A stretch of DNA of 64,000 nucleotides, taken from Argentina anserina. Its lineage: Eukaryota; Streptophyta; Magnoliopsida; Rosales; Rosaceae. Shown one piece after another: positions 33,890 through 46,515 of this stretch. The stretch is from NCBI RefSeq assembly GCF_933775445.1, contig NC_065874.1:29644501-29708500 (forward strand). Reading direction: 5' to 3'. The translations under genes and the position numbers were made by a program. How positions within the stretch are numbered: the first letter of the stretch is position 1; the number at the start of each line of letters is the position of its first letter. The notes beneath the pieces are model-generated. The model searched no databases and was not told the origin of the DNA. It was given only the letters and a program-made list of their open reading frames with translations.

Positions 33890-36800
33890 ATGTCGGGCGG
33901 GTTTTTCAGGGTTAGCTTCTCAATTGCTTTTGATTTGTTCTTGTTTAACACTGCTATAAGTCAGATCTTCCCTAGAATTCTGATCGATTTGGTATCAATT
34001 TCGTTGGATTGGTATCTGCTTAGCTGATGTTCGTTCCAAATTGTGTTTATCAGGGCACGTCTGCCGACCAGGATACGAGGTTTTCCAATAAGCAAGCCAA
34101 GCTTATGAAATCGCAGAAATTCGCACCCGAATTGGAGCATCTGGTTCGTTTTCGATCCCTATTTGTTCTTGTATTTAGTTTCACATTGGCTGCGTTATAT
34201 GTATTAGATTAATGTGTGAGAATTGGGGTTTTGGTTGACTGACAGTTAGTGTAATTTTTGGTGGGTTTTAGGTGGACATGGGGAAGGTGAATATGGATGT
34301 TCTCCGTCCATGGATTGCGAAAAGAGTGACTGAGCTTCTCGGGTTCGAAGATGAAGTACTTATCAACTTCATCTATGGTCTTTTGGATGTCAAGGTAATG
34401 TGATGCATAATAGGAATGCCTTTTTTGTTCATGACTTCTATTGTTTTGTCTTGAGTGGAAAAGTTTGATCTGCTCGTTCCGTATATGCTGTTTTTTCGTG
34501 TTTGTAATTCATCTAAATGTCACTTGGTTAATATATATATATATATATTATAATGAGTGGCATCTATTTCAATTTGTAGATGGTGAATGGAAAGGAGATA
34601 CAAATTTCGCTGACTGGATTTATGGAGAAAAATACAGTGAAGTTTATGAAAGAGCTCTGGACACATCTTCTCAGTGCACAGAACAATGCCAGTGGTGTTC
34701 CTCAACAATTCTTGGATGAGAAACAAGAGGAAGCGCGAAAAAAGAAGGTTAGTTTATATTGTTGCATGGTGGTCATACCTGTTGAAAAAATAGAGCTTTA
34801 CTAAAGAAGCTGTGCCATTGATTGTTTCAGGAGGAGGCAGATGCAATTGAAACTCAGAGAAAGAAAGATAAGGAGTTGCTTGAACAAGAGAGATCAAGGA
34901 GGATGGTAATAAATTCTTTTTCCATGCTGGTGTTGCATTCTATAGGGCAGGGTTTTTGGTTTTAACTTTTGTTTGTGTTTTCATGCATTCAGCTAGCTTC
35001 TGCAATTATTTGGGCTCATGCATTTTCCTCAAACTACTGTAGGAAGGAGGGGTTGATAAAAGATCAAGCAATGCTAGTCGTGTGTTGCCTAGGGCTCCAA
35101 ATGAACTTCCTGATGAAAGAGCCGACACTAGGAATGGTGTGACAGCAAGGGACAGGTAAGCAATTTTGAATGTGTTTTACAATTTAGTTGTAATCCTACA
35201 AATCTACGGTCTATCTGTGTTCACACTGTAGGCATTTGTTGGATGTCATTTAGATACAAAACATCAATTATTGTTTTAAACGTGGTATATACCATATTCT
35301 TGCATATTTTGATCTGAGATAGTGTAAGCACAAGTATATTTTCAACTTACCAGAAGGTGTGAATGTTACACAACATTGTGATTTTTTTCCTAAATGTTTT
35401 ATGCTCAACTTTCTGCAGGGTTCCTACACCAGATTCAGGAGATTCTGATTCATCTTTGTCCCCTAGGTACCATCTGAAACCACTTGGTGATATAACTCTT
35501 GAATATTTCATGCTTAGTTTTTGGTCCGGCTTCTGGGTAGGCACTCCTGGGTAGTCATATAGTTGTTAAATTGTTAGCACCACATAAAATCTTTTCTGAA
35601 GTAATGCTGAGCATGCTTTGTTACTTTTCAAATGAAACGTTACACTTTGGATTAATTTTCTTTATACACTATCTTATTATCAATAATTGTCTTTGGAGAA
35701 TGAGGTGGTATGTAAAGTAAATACCTCAGATGTATAATATCTTGTATTTATAATGACTTTCTTTTCTCTATACCAATTGTTTGTTTTTAAATCCCAAGTT
35801 GTTGAATCTTACTGTTACTATACAGGTTTGGTTTAAGAGACGGGTCAAGAAGTGTATCCGCGTCACCTAAAGCACGGGGACGGTCGAGTTCTCCCGAAAG
35901 AGGAAGGGCTTATCGCTCCCCTCAAAGACGGCCAAATGCATCTAGTAGGCGGTCACCTGAGGGATCACTCTCCCCAAGAAATAGATCACCTAATTCCAGA
36001 CGAGGATCAAGATCGAATTCACCGCACAGATCACGCTCTCCTGTATCACGTCGAGTTCGTTCTCCCTATCAGCGTAGATCACGTTCTCCTGGACGTCGCA
36101 GGTCACCTCTGCCTTTCCGAAGCCGTAGATCACCATCACCATTTCGAGGTCGTAGATCACCATCACCATTTCGAGGTCGTAGATCACCTTATCGGCGCCG
36201 AAGATCGCCCTCACCTCCCCGCCGCCGCAGATTGCCCTCACCTGTTCGTAATCGAAGATCACCATCTCCTTTCCGGCGTCGCAGGTCACCATCCCCTCTG
36301 CGGCGACGGAGGTCACCTATTATCCGCCGTCGTAGGTCCCCCTCACCTGCACGTCGTAGATCACCTTCACCTGTTCAACCATCATATCGAAGATCTCCAC
36401 GGAACAGGTATGCATCTCCAGCACAACGGAGGTCTCCACTTCGTAGCAGCAGGAGATCCCCACCTGGTCGACGTAGGTCTCCTTCATCTTCTGATAGAAG
36501 TTCTGGATCTCCGATTCGGCGCGATTCCCCTTCACCAATAAGGAAAACAACAAAGCAACAGCGGTCTCCCCTGCAATCCCAAGAAAGAACAAGGTTCTTT
36601 CTCCACTTGATTTTGTATTTGCTGTTAGACTTCTCTTTATTTTGAATCTCCAGTAGTTTCTATGGATTCTCCACATGACTAATGTAAATTGTGCTATTGA
36701 CATGTCTATTACAAGCTTTCCTTGCATCGTTTTCATTGCAGAGTCGATTATATCTTACCAAGACTCTTGAAAAAAAATTATAATTTATAATATAATAATC

Positions 36801-38220
36801 TTGTACAGGTCCGTGAAGAACCTGTCTCCAGCACCACAACAATCCTCTGGTTCTGAGGGGTCACTGCCGAGGGAATCAAATGGGAATGGTTACCGCAAAA
36901 GAGTTCCTTCTTTGTCTCCATCACCAGAGAAGTCTCCTCAAAAGTCAGAATCCCCACTGCGTGCAAGGAGTGGGAGGGGAAAGAGGAGGTATTCTTTGCT
37001 GCATTACTTGTGCATATGAGTACATGTGCTAGTCTTCTGATGATTCTGTTATCTTAGTTTATGCTTACGTTATATATATATTTTTTCCTCTTAAAGATTA
37101 TCCAGTCCATCTGAACCAAAGGAGAAAATTGCTCGTTATGGTAGCTCAAGTCCTTCGAGGAAACCAAGAGAACAAAAACTTTGTCGCGACAGTCCCAAAG
37201 AAAGTGAAGAAGAGTAAGGAATTCATTATACTAGTTAAATAATGATTGTTTGATAATTTGTTAATGTAACTGATTCTTGGATGTCTTGATGCAGGGAGAA
37301 TGCAGATCACAGACCCAAGTCCATGGAGAGAAGGTCCAGAGATACATCACGGATCAGTAAGCAGATCATTTCTCCTGCTAAGATTCCTAGTAAGGAATAT
37401 TACTCTCCTGAAAGAGTAGTATCTGGTCAAAGGTTTACTGAGTCTCGAAGCCATTTGGATGATATTGAAAACAAACATAAAGAGGAGGAGATGAAGAGGT
37501 AAACATAACCTGTGACACGATTTTATTCACAATAATGGATTTTGATTACTGGCACAATCCAGTTTCAGGGTCTGACTTTATAACATCTTCTACAGTGGAA
37601 AATCCTCTGGGAGGGGTTCAAAGGTACCAATTGTCAATAAAGAGACTCTGCCAGGTGAGGCACAACGGGCATCAAATCCTGGTGAAGTGAAAAAAGCTGA
37701 TGAGAAGAATCGCTCTCATTCAAGGGGTACCAGGGACGTTGAACAACATAGTAAATCTGGATCTTTACAATCATCTCTTGAAGTTATTGATCATAGTAAC
37801 CAGAGTGGCGGTTTAAATTCTGGTTCTGAGAACAGTGACAAAGGCAGAAGCGGTGACAAGGAAAAGAGAAAGAACAAGAGGTCAGAGAGGCAAGAAGTGT
37901 CTTCAGATGATGATTACAGTGATGATTCTGCAATAGAGGACAGGAAGGAGGCTAAGAAGAGGAGGAAAGAAGAAAAGAAGTTGCGGAAGGAGAAGAAGCG
38001 TCGGAGGCGTGAGGAGCGTCGACGCAGAAGGGAAGAACGTCGTGCTGAGAAACAAAAAGTGAAGAATTCCAGTGATGCTTCTGGTTCAGATGGTGAACAC
38101 ACTGGAAGGGGGTTTCATTCAAGTGACAATGAAGACAAGGCTGTTCAGAAGAAACTTGAGATTGAATTGCGCAAGAAGGCTCTCGAATCACTCAAAGCAA
38201 AGAAGGGCATCAGTCAATAA
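33890..38220 (+). CDS. Serine/arginine repetitive matrix protein 1-like (SRm160/SRRM1), PWI-domain splicing coactivator
   Basis: Twelve exons give 843 codons in frame: 33890-33910, 34054-34143, 34272-34394, 34580-34747, 34831-34905, 35043-35155, 35419-35466, 35826-36593, 36809-36988, 37097-37213, 37295-37498 and 37596-38220. The N-terminal PWI domain (residues about 28-125) has the name-giving RPWI at 49-52 and FIYGLLD; PWI domains bind nucleic acid and join exon complexes. A charged helical segment follows, then a long RS domain in exon 8 made of RRRSPSPxRRR repeats. The C-terminus is Lys/Arg/Glu-rich, ending KKGISQ. It acts in nuclear speckles in pre-mRNA splicing (family knowledge). All splice sites are GT-AG. 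The first exon is only 21 coding bases. Confidence 0.92.
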
Positions 38221-41200
38221 ATTTGTTAATTTTGAAATATGCTCATGTTATTTTGATCTTTTAAATCCTTTAAAGTAGTAACATTTCAGATTTTTGAGTA
38301 ATATATTTTCGTTGAATGCTGTTTCTATGTTTTTATTATTGTTTGATGTAGTCTGTGTTTACTGCTGGCAGCTTACATAAATGAGGATTTCCTGAGCTAT
38401 TCTCTTGAGACTTTATGCAGACCTTGCTCCTAGATTTTCTGGTAATAATCTGTGAATCACATGGGTGTGAAGCTCTTAGTTTGCCTTTATACATGTGTCT
38501 GTTGTTTGATTGGGATTTATAATTGTTAAATTAATTACATATAATTGTAGATAAACATTCTTTATGATGGCCTTATATACCTTTTTTTTACAGCAAAAAG
38601 AACTTAAAGGTCTTGTGTGAATCATTGATGCGGATTAACTAAATTTAGCTTTCTGGTTAATTGATAGATGAAATTTATGTCAACTACTTGAGCAGATCAT
38701 GTGCAGATTCGCATTTGACCATACATTTCAGGTAAAGTTTTCTGTGCTTTGATTAGGCTCTTTTAGAGGAACAACTCAGTGTCTTAGCTGGATCCTTTTC
38801 CCTTGTCTCTGCTGTCTTTCTGTCTCTGATGTATGGTTTTTTGTTGCTGCTTTCATTCTTTAGTTTTGTTTTTCAAATATTAAGGTTGGCAGCTGTGAGT
38901 TATTCCTGGGACTTCTCTGTGTCTATCTGTCCTTTTTTTGCTGCTTTCTTACTGCAATTTTGTTTAAATTTCAAGGTTGGAAGCTTGAGAGTTCTTCCTG
39001 GGACTTGATTTTCTATTATTCTCTCCTTGGTGATTGGTACATAGATTTGTCTGGTCCTGATGTTGATATCAGCCGTAAGGTTAACTTGTCTGTATACCGT
39101 TTATGTATATAAAATACTAATGCTGTATGATGATAGATCATCCTTTCTCACTGGGCTTGACATCTTTCGTGAAGCATTTCACCTTGATTGAGATCATTTG
39201 TTGGATCATTAATGACCTTATTACTTCATTCTCTAGCAGTATTGATGAACATAATGATCTAAATCTACTATTTTAGTGTAGATGTTATACCTTACATGAA
39301 TACTTCCTGCATTTGAAAATCACGTTCAATTTGAGGAAGTATAACCCGGTTATAGATAATAACTTTGCGCTCTATATGCGTTTAGGATAATGTTGGCAAG
39401 TTTAGACAGCAGTGATAGTAATTAGTCCTCTGAATGTAGGCTGAATGTTACTGCCTATGCTCAAGCATTCAGGTAGCAAATGATTCTCTGTAAGGTTTGC
39501 TGGAGGATGACACGATCTTAATCTGTTTGACATGGCTAAACATGTAACTTATGTTGGCTGACTTTGTTGCTGGTTGGTTATTCAATGTGTCAACAAAAAG
39601 ATGGGCAGATAATGAGTTTAGACAGGCATCAACTTTCTGTTTTGTTGACTCGAGAGCTGAACTACTTTTTGTTTCAGATCTCAGTGAGAAGTGAGGGCTG
39701 TTTTAGTCCTGCTAATATATATCTTGTGGCTTCTGCTTTGCTATATTTGTGTTTTTTTTTTGGACTTAAGATTTTGTATCTAAATTTGAAGTTTATATAT
39801 TTGGGTGTGCTTGCTATCTTGTGGCTTTTGCTGGTTATATTTGGTTGCTCTTAATTTGAAGTATCTATCTGGCCTCATAATTTAATTTTACCCTCTCCTC
39901 GCCCATCTTCTTTCCCTTGATGGATATGCTCTAGCAAAACTGATTTCCAGTTATATCACATTACCTCGTCGTGTATTAACTTGAAGTTCACATTCTTCCA
40001 TATATTCCTTCCTGATTATGTTGTGGCTATGGCTGGGACCTTCTCAGTTTTCAATTTGGACTTTCCATTCATTGTCATTAGAATCTCTCGTGTAGTTTTA
40101 TAGTGGGTTCACACATTTGGTTTCAACAGGCATAAAACAATTTATACATTCTTTTGCTAGTTTCATGTCTTGTCTATATGCTTGGACTTGTGCTGGCTCA
40201 GTTTCCTAAATTTAGATCTTCCATTCCTTTTGAGCTTTGTTGTTGGATTCTCAGTTTCCACTATTCAGACCAGGGTCATTTCCTTTTTCTTGACAGATGA
40301 AAGTGAGGACTAGCATGTTGTATTTCCTTGTTTATGAATTTCCCACGTTTCTTCTAAAATGCTATGTGGCGGAGGTTTGCAATGAAGTTGGCCGCAGTTT
40401 TTCGCTTTGTTACAAGTTTTCCGAAATTAGGTTTTTGTATGCACTATTTATTAAAAGGAGTTTCTATTCATACTTTTTAAAATGTCACGTGGATCTCATT
40501 AACCTCCAATTAACTTGTATAAATAGATAAAATGTTATTTATACCTCTAATTTTCTCAAAACGCTCATATTCCAATAAATATAAGAAAAACTCTTTTTTC
40601 CTTCTCTTTACCTCCATAATCCGAACTTAGACTTTCATCAATTTTGAAAAATCTGATAATTGATCAAACACTCATCTTGTTGGTTCAAACCTATTTATTA
40701 ATTTTCTTGGACTATACCTACACTTTGTCATCTCTATAATCTCGATTATAATGTAGAATTTTAATCTCCAATCCAAATAAGATAATTTGAATATAAAATG
40801 AGATTCAAATATTTTTTTAACTATGATTTACAATTAAGAACACTAATGAAATTGTCAATTTTTTTTTTCAAAAACCGCAAACATTTCAAATCAAAATAGC
40901 ATAAAACTAGATTTCAAAAATTTATATTGTTCTTGGTATGTATATTATTTAAATATGTTGATGTTAGGTTTGTTTCATTTGAAGATATTGCACTGAAGTT
41001 TGATAATTAAATGAAATAAAAAAGGAAAATGTTAAGAAGAGATTGAATTCTACATAGAAATTAATTAATACAAGCAAGATTTGATGCATTTGATATTCAT
41101 GTGTCTTTGTTGGTAATTTTACATATGTTGAGAAAGTCAATATTAACTTAAAAAATAAAAGAAGTCTAAATAGTATTTTAGAGGTAGGAATAGAAACTCC

Positions 41201-41576
41201 ATTTATTAAATCATTAGATTGAGAGGTGTTTTGCTTCCATTACCTTGGCAATATTGACATGAGCCAATATGGGCCATGCCTATCTTATTGTTTATGTGGT
41301 CGCATGAGTAGATACAATCTTGTTGATCGAGAACATATGTAATTATGGTAATGCTCAACGCTCAACGTCTTTTTCTGGTGGTTTAACGTCCCATTAGATT
41401 TCTCTGGTGTCCAAATTTCCAGTGGATAGAGAGTGCCATGTGGCACCATTTCATTTGCCTGCTCCCACACCTTCCCATCCAGAATGCCACTCACTCAGTT
41501 GAGTAAGTACAGAAGTCATGAAGACGAATAGCAACTGAATTGTGAAGGTTGTGAAAAACCCTGAGCGGCAGTTTCA
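38221..41576. other. Intergenic between SRRM1-like gene and pTAC16
   Basis: The first few hundred bases are presumed 3' UTR and downstream sequence. Imperfect local repeats occur (a piece ending ttcctgggactt at about 38900 and again at 39000). A 96-codon hydrophobic frame at 39564-39854 and a 77-codon frame at 40297-40530 lack recognisable domains. The last 300 bases are the pTAC16 promoter region. No RNA gene was recognised. Confidence 0.5.
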
Positions 41577-43818
41577 ATGGCTGCAACTCTCACTTCCAAT
41601 TCATTCGTTCTGACCTCCTCACCCAGTTCAAGAGCAGCAACCAGGCGCAGGAACCCCCGAAGGTTCACCGTCTTCGCCAACAAGGCCGGACCCTTCTCTA
41701 CATTTCGGCTTGGCAAGCCATCGGGGAAGTCATCTTCTGATGAAGGTGAACCCGAAGACTCCAATTCAAGTCCGTTCAGGTTTGATTTCGGGAAATTACC
41801 TGATGTCAAGTCCTTGGTCCCGGTTGTGAGTAGGCCTTCTCTATCATTTGGCCCCTCCAGAAGTAAGGATCCCGGAACCGTGTTTGTTGCTGGTGCAACC
41901 GGGCAGGCTGGGGTTCGAATAGCACAAACCCTTCTGCGTGAGGGTTTCAGCGTGAGGGCTGGTGTGCCTGAACTAGGTGATGCCCAAGAATTGGCTCGTG
42001 TTGCTTCTAAGTACAAGGTTAGCTTCTGAAATCCAAACGAATGAACAATGTGAATACATTGATGGTAGCTGGAGACTAATGAAACGTGGATATGTAAGGA
42101 ATTTGCAATTCTTGATCGAGTAATCATATATTCAAATTGATAATTTGCATCAAATCTGAAAAACCAACTAGTCAACTACTAGAACTATTGTTTGCGATAT
42201 GGTTAGTGGTGATATGATCATCCAAACATGGAACAAACTATTAAAATGATGTTTTGCAGCACAAAGTCTAATATGTTCCCTCCAATTTCCCTCGACAATG
42301 CAGATCCTATCAAATGAGGAATCGAAACGCCTCAATGCTGTGGAGTCTGCCTTCCAAGATGCTGAAACTATCGCCAAAGCCATCGGAAATGCCAGCAAAG
42401 TTGTTGTCACAATTGGCCCCTCCGAGAATGGTCCGACGACTGAAGTCACACCATCAGACGCCTTACAAGTAATCCAAGCTGCTCAGCTCGCCGGTGTCGG
42501 TCATGTGGCAATTGTCTATGACGGGAACACAACTGCATCGACTTACAATGTACTAGATGGCTTATCTTCTTTCTTTAACAACATCTTTTCGCGATCTCAG
42601 CCGTTGAGCATCGCTGAATTGTTGCAAAAGATCATTGAAACAGATGTTAGCTACACTTTCATAAAGACAAGTTTGACGGATGATTTTTCGCCCGAGAGCT
42701 CGTATAACGTCGTGGTCTCAGCTGAAGGAAACGGAGGTGCTAACGACTACAAAGTAATGTAATGTATGCAGTAATATGTAATGCTTTCATACTCTCCATT
42801 CTACTTTCCTATTGTTGGGCATTAAAGTTTTAGTTTGTTCTGATAATATTCCATATATCACACCATTAGGTAGCCAAGTCTCAGATTGCTTCCCTGGTGG
42901 CAGATGTTTTCTCAAACACTTCTGTGGCAGAAAATAAGGTACAGAACTACACACCATTCTCTTGCTCATGCTAAGTATCTATGATTAGATTTGACTATTT
43001 GTGACATCTGGCGGGTTTCATCTTGGCCAAAAATGTGATCAATGTATTATCCAGCTTCTAAATCTCTTGATTTTGCTTAACAAACACTGGATGTTAATTT
43101 GTGACCCCAGGTTGTGGAGGTATATACTGATCCATCAGCACCTATAAAGCCTGTGGATCAACTATTCAGGTACAGTACAACCGAAGTTACAAATTAACCT
43201 GTACAGAGATGTGTCTAGCTTTATCCTTATCATCTAGCTGTTTAGTTCATTAAATTTAGTTCTGTTAATTTTTGGCATATTTTATTTGCATTTAGTACAA
43301 TCCCTGAGGACGGAAGAAGAAAAGCTTATGCGGACATGATTGCAAAGGCAAAGGCAGAAGAAGCGACAATAAGAGCTGCTGAGAGAGCTCGTGAAGCAGC
43401 TGAGGCAACCAAGATACTTGAAGAAGAAGTAAAGAAGCTATCCGCACAAGAAGCTCGAGCTTCAAGTTTAGCAGAGGAAGCTCAAGTGAAGGCTGAGGCT
43501 GCAGGGGCACCATTTCAGGGCCTCACTAGCAAAGCAAAATACTTTGGCTCAGGGCTGTCTTGGGACAAGTTTAGCTCACAACTTTCAGACACAGTTTCAA
43601 AATCAATGGAGACACCAAAAGTTCAGATTGCTACTGTAAGGGGCCAGGCCAAGGCTAAGACACTGCCTCGCCAGAAAGCAGTTGCTAAGAAAGTTGCAAC
43701 TCCGAAATCAAAGGTCGAGTCAAAGCCTAAATCCAAACAGTCAGAGGCAAAGAATGAAGTGAGGAAGGTATTTGGTGGCTTGTTTACTCAAGAGACTGTG
43801 TATGTTGATGATGATTGA
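41577..43818 (+). CDS. PTAC16: Plastid transcriptionally active chromosome protein pTAC16
   Basis: Five exons (41577-42017, 42304-42753, 42870-42938, 43111-43169, 43296-43818) join to 513 codons. The N-terminus is Ser/Arg-rich and acid-poor, a chloroplast transit peptide. FDFGKLPDVKSLVPVV precedes a Rossmann NAD(P)-binding fold with GATGQAG at 106-112. Ala/Glu/Lys-rich coiled coil covers about residues 350-410, followed by GLSWDKFSSQL, a basic region, and the end KVFGGLFTQETVYVDDD. In Arabidopsis pTAC16 is found with the plastid nucleoid and thylakoid membranes and is phosphorylated; its role is poorly defined. The 3' end of the gene (last 35 codons plus 3' flank) is duplicated downstream of a CACTA element at 44181-47308. 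Confidence 0.92.
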
Positions 43819-44180
43819 AGGATGATGACTATCAAAGTAATATTTGTGTTTTCGGTTTTCATTGAAACATGGCTTTTTAAGTTCTACCAAATATTAATCT
43901 TATGCACTGGTTCAAGACTTTTCTCAGTGAATAAATTTGAGCATCTGGATTGGTGTACTGTTTTTTTCCATCTCTTTTTAAGATCAATATATAAGCATAT
44001 AAGTTTCTGATCGATACGGGATGAAGTTACTTATTCACTGCTATCGTAATTGTTTTGACATTAAATGCAGTCATAAATTAAACAAATTAAAATTAGATTC
44101 TGATTGAAAATGTCAAAGCTGAACTGGTGAAATGCTTTTTCTATACTAGCAAGTGCTGGCATGGCATATTGCTACACAGT
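43711..44180 (+). repeat. Direct duplication, copy 1 (pTAC16 end and 3' flank)
   Basis: 470 bp starting at aaggtcgag inside the last exon and ending gctacacagt. It recurs at 47309-47778 with a constant offset of 3598 and only a couple of differences seen (for example gaaggatg versus gaagaatg, and ctggcatgg versus ctgtcatgg). Confidence 0.95.
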
Positions 44181-45089
44181 GCTGGCATGCCAATAAGTCT
44201 ACCAGACGACAGTGGAACTACGTCGTCTGACAAAAATGGTTATGTCGTCTAAGGGACTGTCGTGTGAAAGCACCTCACACGACATTTTTTATCGTGTGAA
44301 ATAACTTAGGACGACAGAAGATCTGTCGTATGATAATATTAAATCTGGAATAATTATTCTTCATCTATTCTCTATATGTCGTGTGTATAACTAAACCACG
44401 ACACATATATGTCGTCTAGAAATGCAAACTTTAAAATTATCATTCACCATATGTCGTCTATATGGAAAAACAACGACAGTTAAATGTCATCTAACTTCAT
44501 TCCACGACATAACGACGACATATTTCATATTAGATATGCCGTATCATAGGTCATTTAACCTCACTTTTATGTTGTTAAACCGGATGGCTTATGTCATTTA
44601 ATAATCTATTAGACTTCATGTTACTGTCATCTACTATAGTATTTAAGTTGTTTGATTGATAATTAAACTTCACATTTGTTGTTCTATATAAGCAATTACG
44701 TTGTTTTCATAAACTTCAAAGAAAGTATTACTTCATTGATTCTTGAATAATCCACTTCAAAGACAACTCTTTGAAGTGTAACAATACATGCGTATAAATA
44801 TAATGAAGGAATGCACAACACTAAATGAGAAACCAAATCATTAATCCTAGATTTAAGATTTATTGCATCTCAATTAAGCATTTGGAGCCTTGTACAGCTT
44901 CTCCACCATCTTCCTATAGTCTGTAAGAGACAAAGAAACACATCAATAATCAGACAACTCATATACCCCTACAAGCACGAAAAGCTCCATAACCAAAGAC
45001 CAAATAACATGTTGAAAACAAATTAATAATAACGCAATTTCAAGAACATAAAATTGAAAATTAGAGGGAAGAAGAACATACAACTACTG

Positions 45090-45660
45090 TAACCAAACAA
45101 GCATTTCTCCACCATCCGAAGGTTCCAGGGAGGGCATCTCTCCAGCATTGTTGAGTAGCTTCATTGCCACAAGATCATTGACTCTGCAAATAAGATAAAA
45201 AAAGTAAACATCATTAGTTGAAAAATCTAAACAGCACCTACATGGAAATGTTAATCCATCTGAAATAAAAACTTCATCCGGAGTCTCCACATCAATCACC
45301 TAACAAACCTAAAACAATTTTATATTTTAACTACATATCTCCGATTCTAAATAACAAGAAGGCACCATCATCTAATTATCAACGCCAATAACTACCTACC
45401 ATTCTAACAAATTCAATTTCATCGCTAAGCGAAAACACAAGCATCAAATAACTAATTCAAAGTGAAACAACAATACAAAGCACAAAAACAGAAACTAGGA
45501 GCATATTAGCCAAAAATCGACATACCCTTAGTAACGAACCTTGATGTTCTGCTGAGACAACTCTCCAGTTACAGGCATCTCATGCCGGTAAGGGCATTTA
45601 GCACCTCTAGTGCACTCGCCCCGAATCTAAAAGCTGCACACTTGCGCCCTGTTCCAACAC
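45090..45660 (-). pseudogene. Captured RBM22/SLT11-like fragment, later exons
   Basis: Two exon pieces match the zinc-finger CCCH/RBM22 splicing-factor family. At about 45660-45535 there is IRGECTRGAKCPYRHEMP with the following GELSQQNIKVRY, containing the CCCH finger; an in-frame stop precedes IRG. At about 45185-45090 there is VAMKLLNNAGEMPSLEP, the linker before the RRM. These belong to the same gene as the 46515 piece but are separated from it by ARM-repeat exons. Non-functional. Confidence 0.75.
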
Positions 45661-45939
45661 TTGCATATATCACTCTTTTTCATTATTATTCTTAGCACAA
45701 GTTATAGCTATTGTAGCCTAAACAATCCAAAACATGAAAGTAATTAAATAAAATGAACATTCTTGTAGATAATGGATTTGTTAATACCTTGAACATTGCT
45801 ATTGTAAATGAACTTAAGGTAGTTGTGGCCAGTTCCCTCCCCACGTTGCTCATGATGTTTATTTGGGGATCGAATGAGTTCCACATAAGCTCGAAATGAG
45901 AGATCAAGAAGAGACAGAGTCCTCATCAATTACCTTAAC

Positions 45940-46255
45940 GTCGATGATATTGAGCGCGAAAGCACATTCCTTCTCCACCTCATTACATTACCGGCGGTTG
46001 TAGATGCTTTACCAGAGCTAGAACTGCTCCACAATCCACCAAGTCCTTCAGATTGTCCTCTACAGCCAAATCACCCAAACATCAAAAACCCTAAATCCCC
46101 AAATTTCATCGCAAACAAAACCAAATCGAATCGTCATAAAAAGAAATGAAACCACAAAAATCCAAGGAAGAAATGAATTACCATCCCTGGCGAGCTCGGC
46201 GATGGCATCGGCGGAGGCCTTGGCTGCGGTGCAGTCGGCGTCGGAGGCGGAGAGT
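45940..46255 (-). pseudogene. Captured ARM-repeat gene fragment (ARIA-like)
   Basis: Three exon-like pieces with usable splice borders: SASDADCTAAKASADAIAEL (46255-46193), then LKDLVDCGAVLALVKHLQPP (about 46059-46003), then EVEKECAFALNIIDVK (about 45987-45941). The wording and order match the first armadillo repeats of the ARM-BTB family typified by ARIA. Fused directly after the RBM22-like piece, this forms a chimeric transcript unit inside the transposon. Confidence 0.65.
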
Positions 46256-46515
46256 ATTCACGGTTGACGTCGCTCTTGGGGAGAATATGAGTGTGGGGAT
46301 GGCGTAGTCGGAATCGATGGTGAGGGCGGTGTTGCGGACCTGGACGGGGAGGCCGTATTCGAGATCGAGGAGGCAGATGGCAGACGTTCTTTAACTTACT
46401 GCAGGTCTGGAAAATCTCCGACTTCTTGTAGCGGGCGCTGCGGCCGGAGCGTCACCGGAAGACGATGAAGGGGCGGGTGCAGATCTTGCACTTTGTCGTA
46501 GTCGGCTTTGGTCAT
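46256..46515 (-). pseudogene. Captured RBM22/SLT11-like fragment, N-terminal zinc-ribbon exons
   Basis: Begins MTKADYDK at 46515; a small indel then shifts the frame to KCKICTRPFIVFR, followed by SARYKKSEIFQTCSKLKNVC, LLDLEYGLPVQVRNTAL and PKSDVNREY in shifting frames. This is the cysteine-rich N-terminus of the RBM22 family, which contacts U6 snRNA in the spliceosome. Frameshifts and a Cys-to-Phe change (EIFQTC) show the copy is dead. Confidence 0.8.

Noticed and set aside
35852..36541. 229-codon His/Asp-rich frame
   Set aside because: It is an alternative frame of the RS-repeat exon of the SRRM1-like gene; the real frame has matching splice phases and a PWI protein context.
39564..39854. 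96-codon hydrophobic frame
   Set aside because: T-rich sequence gives Leu/Phe by chance; no start context, homology or neighbour support.
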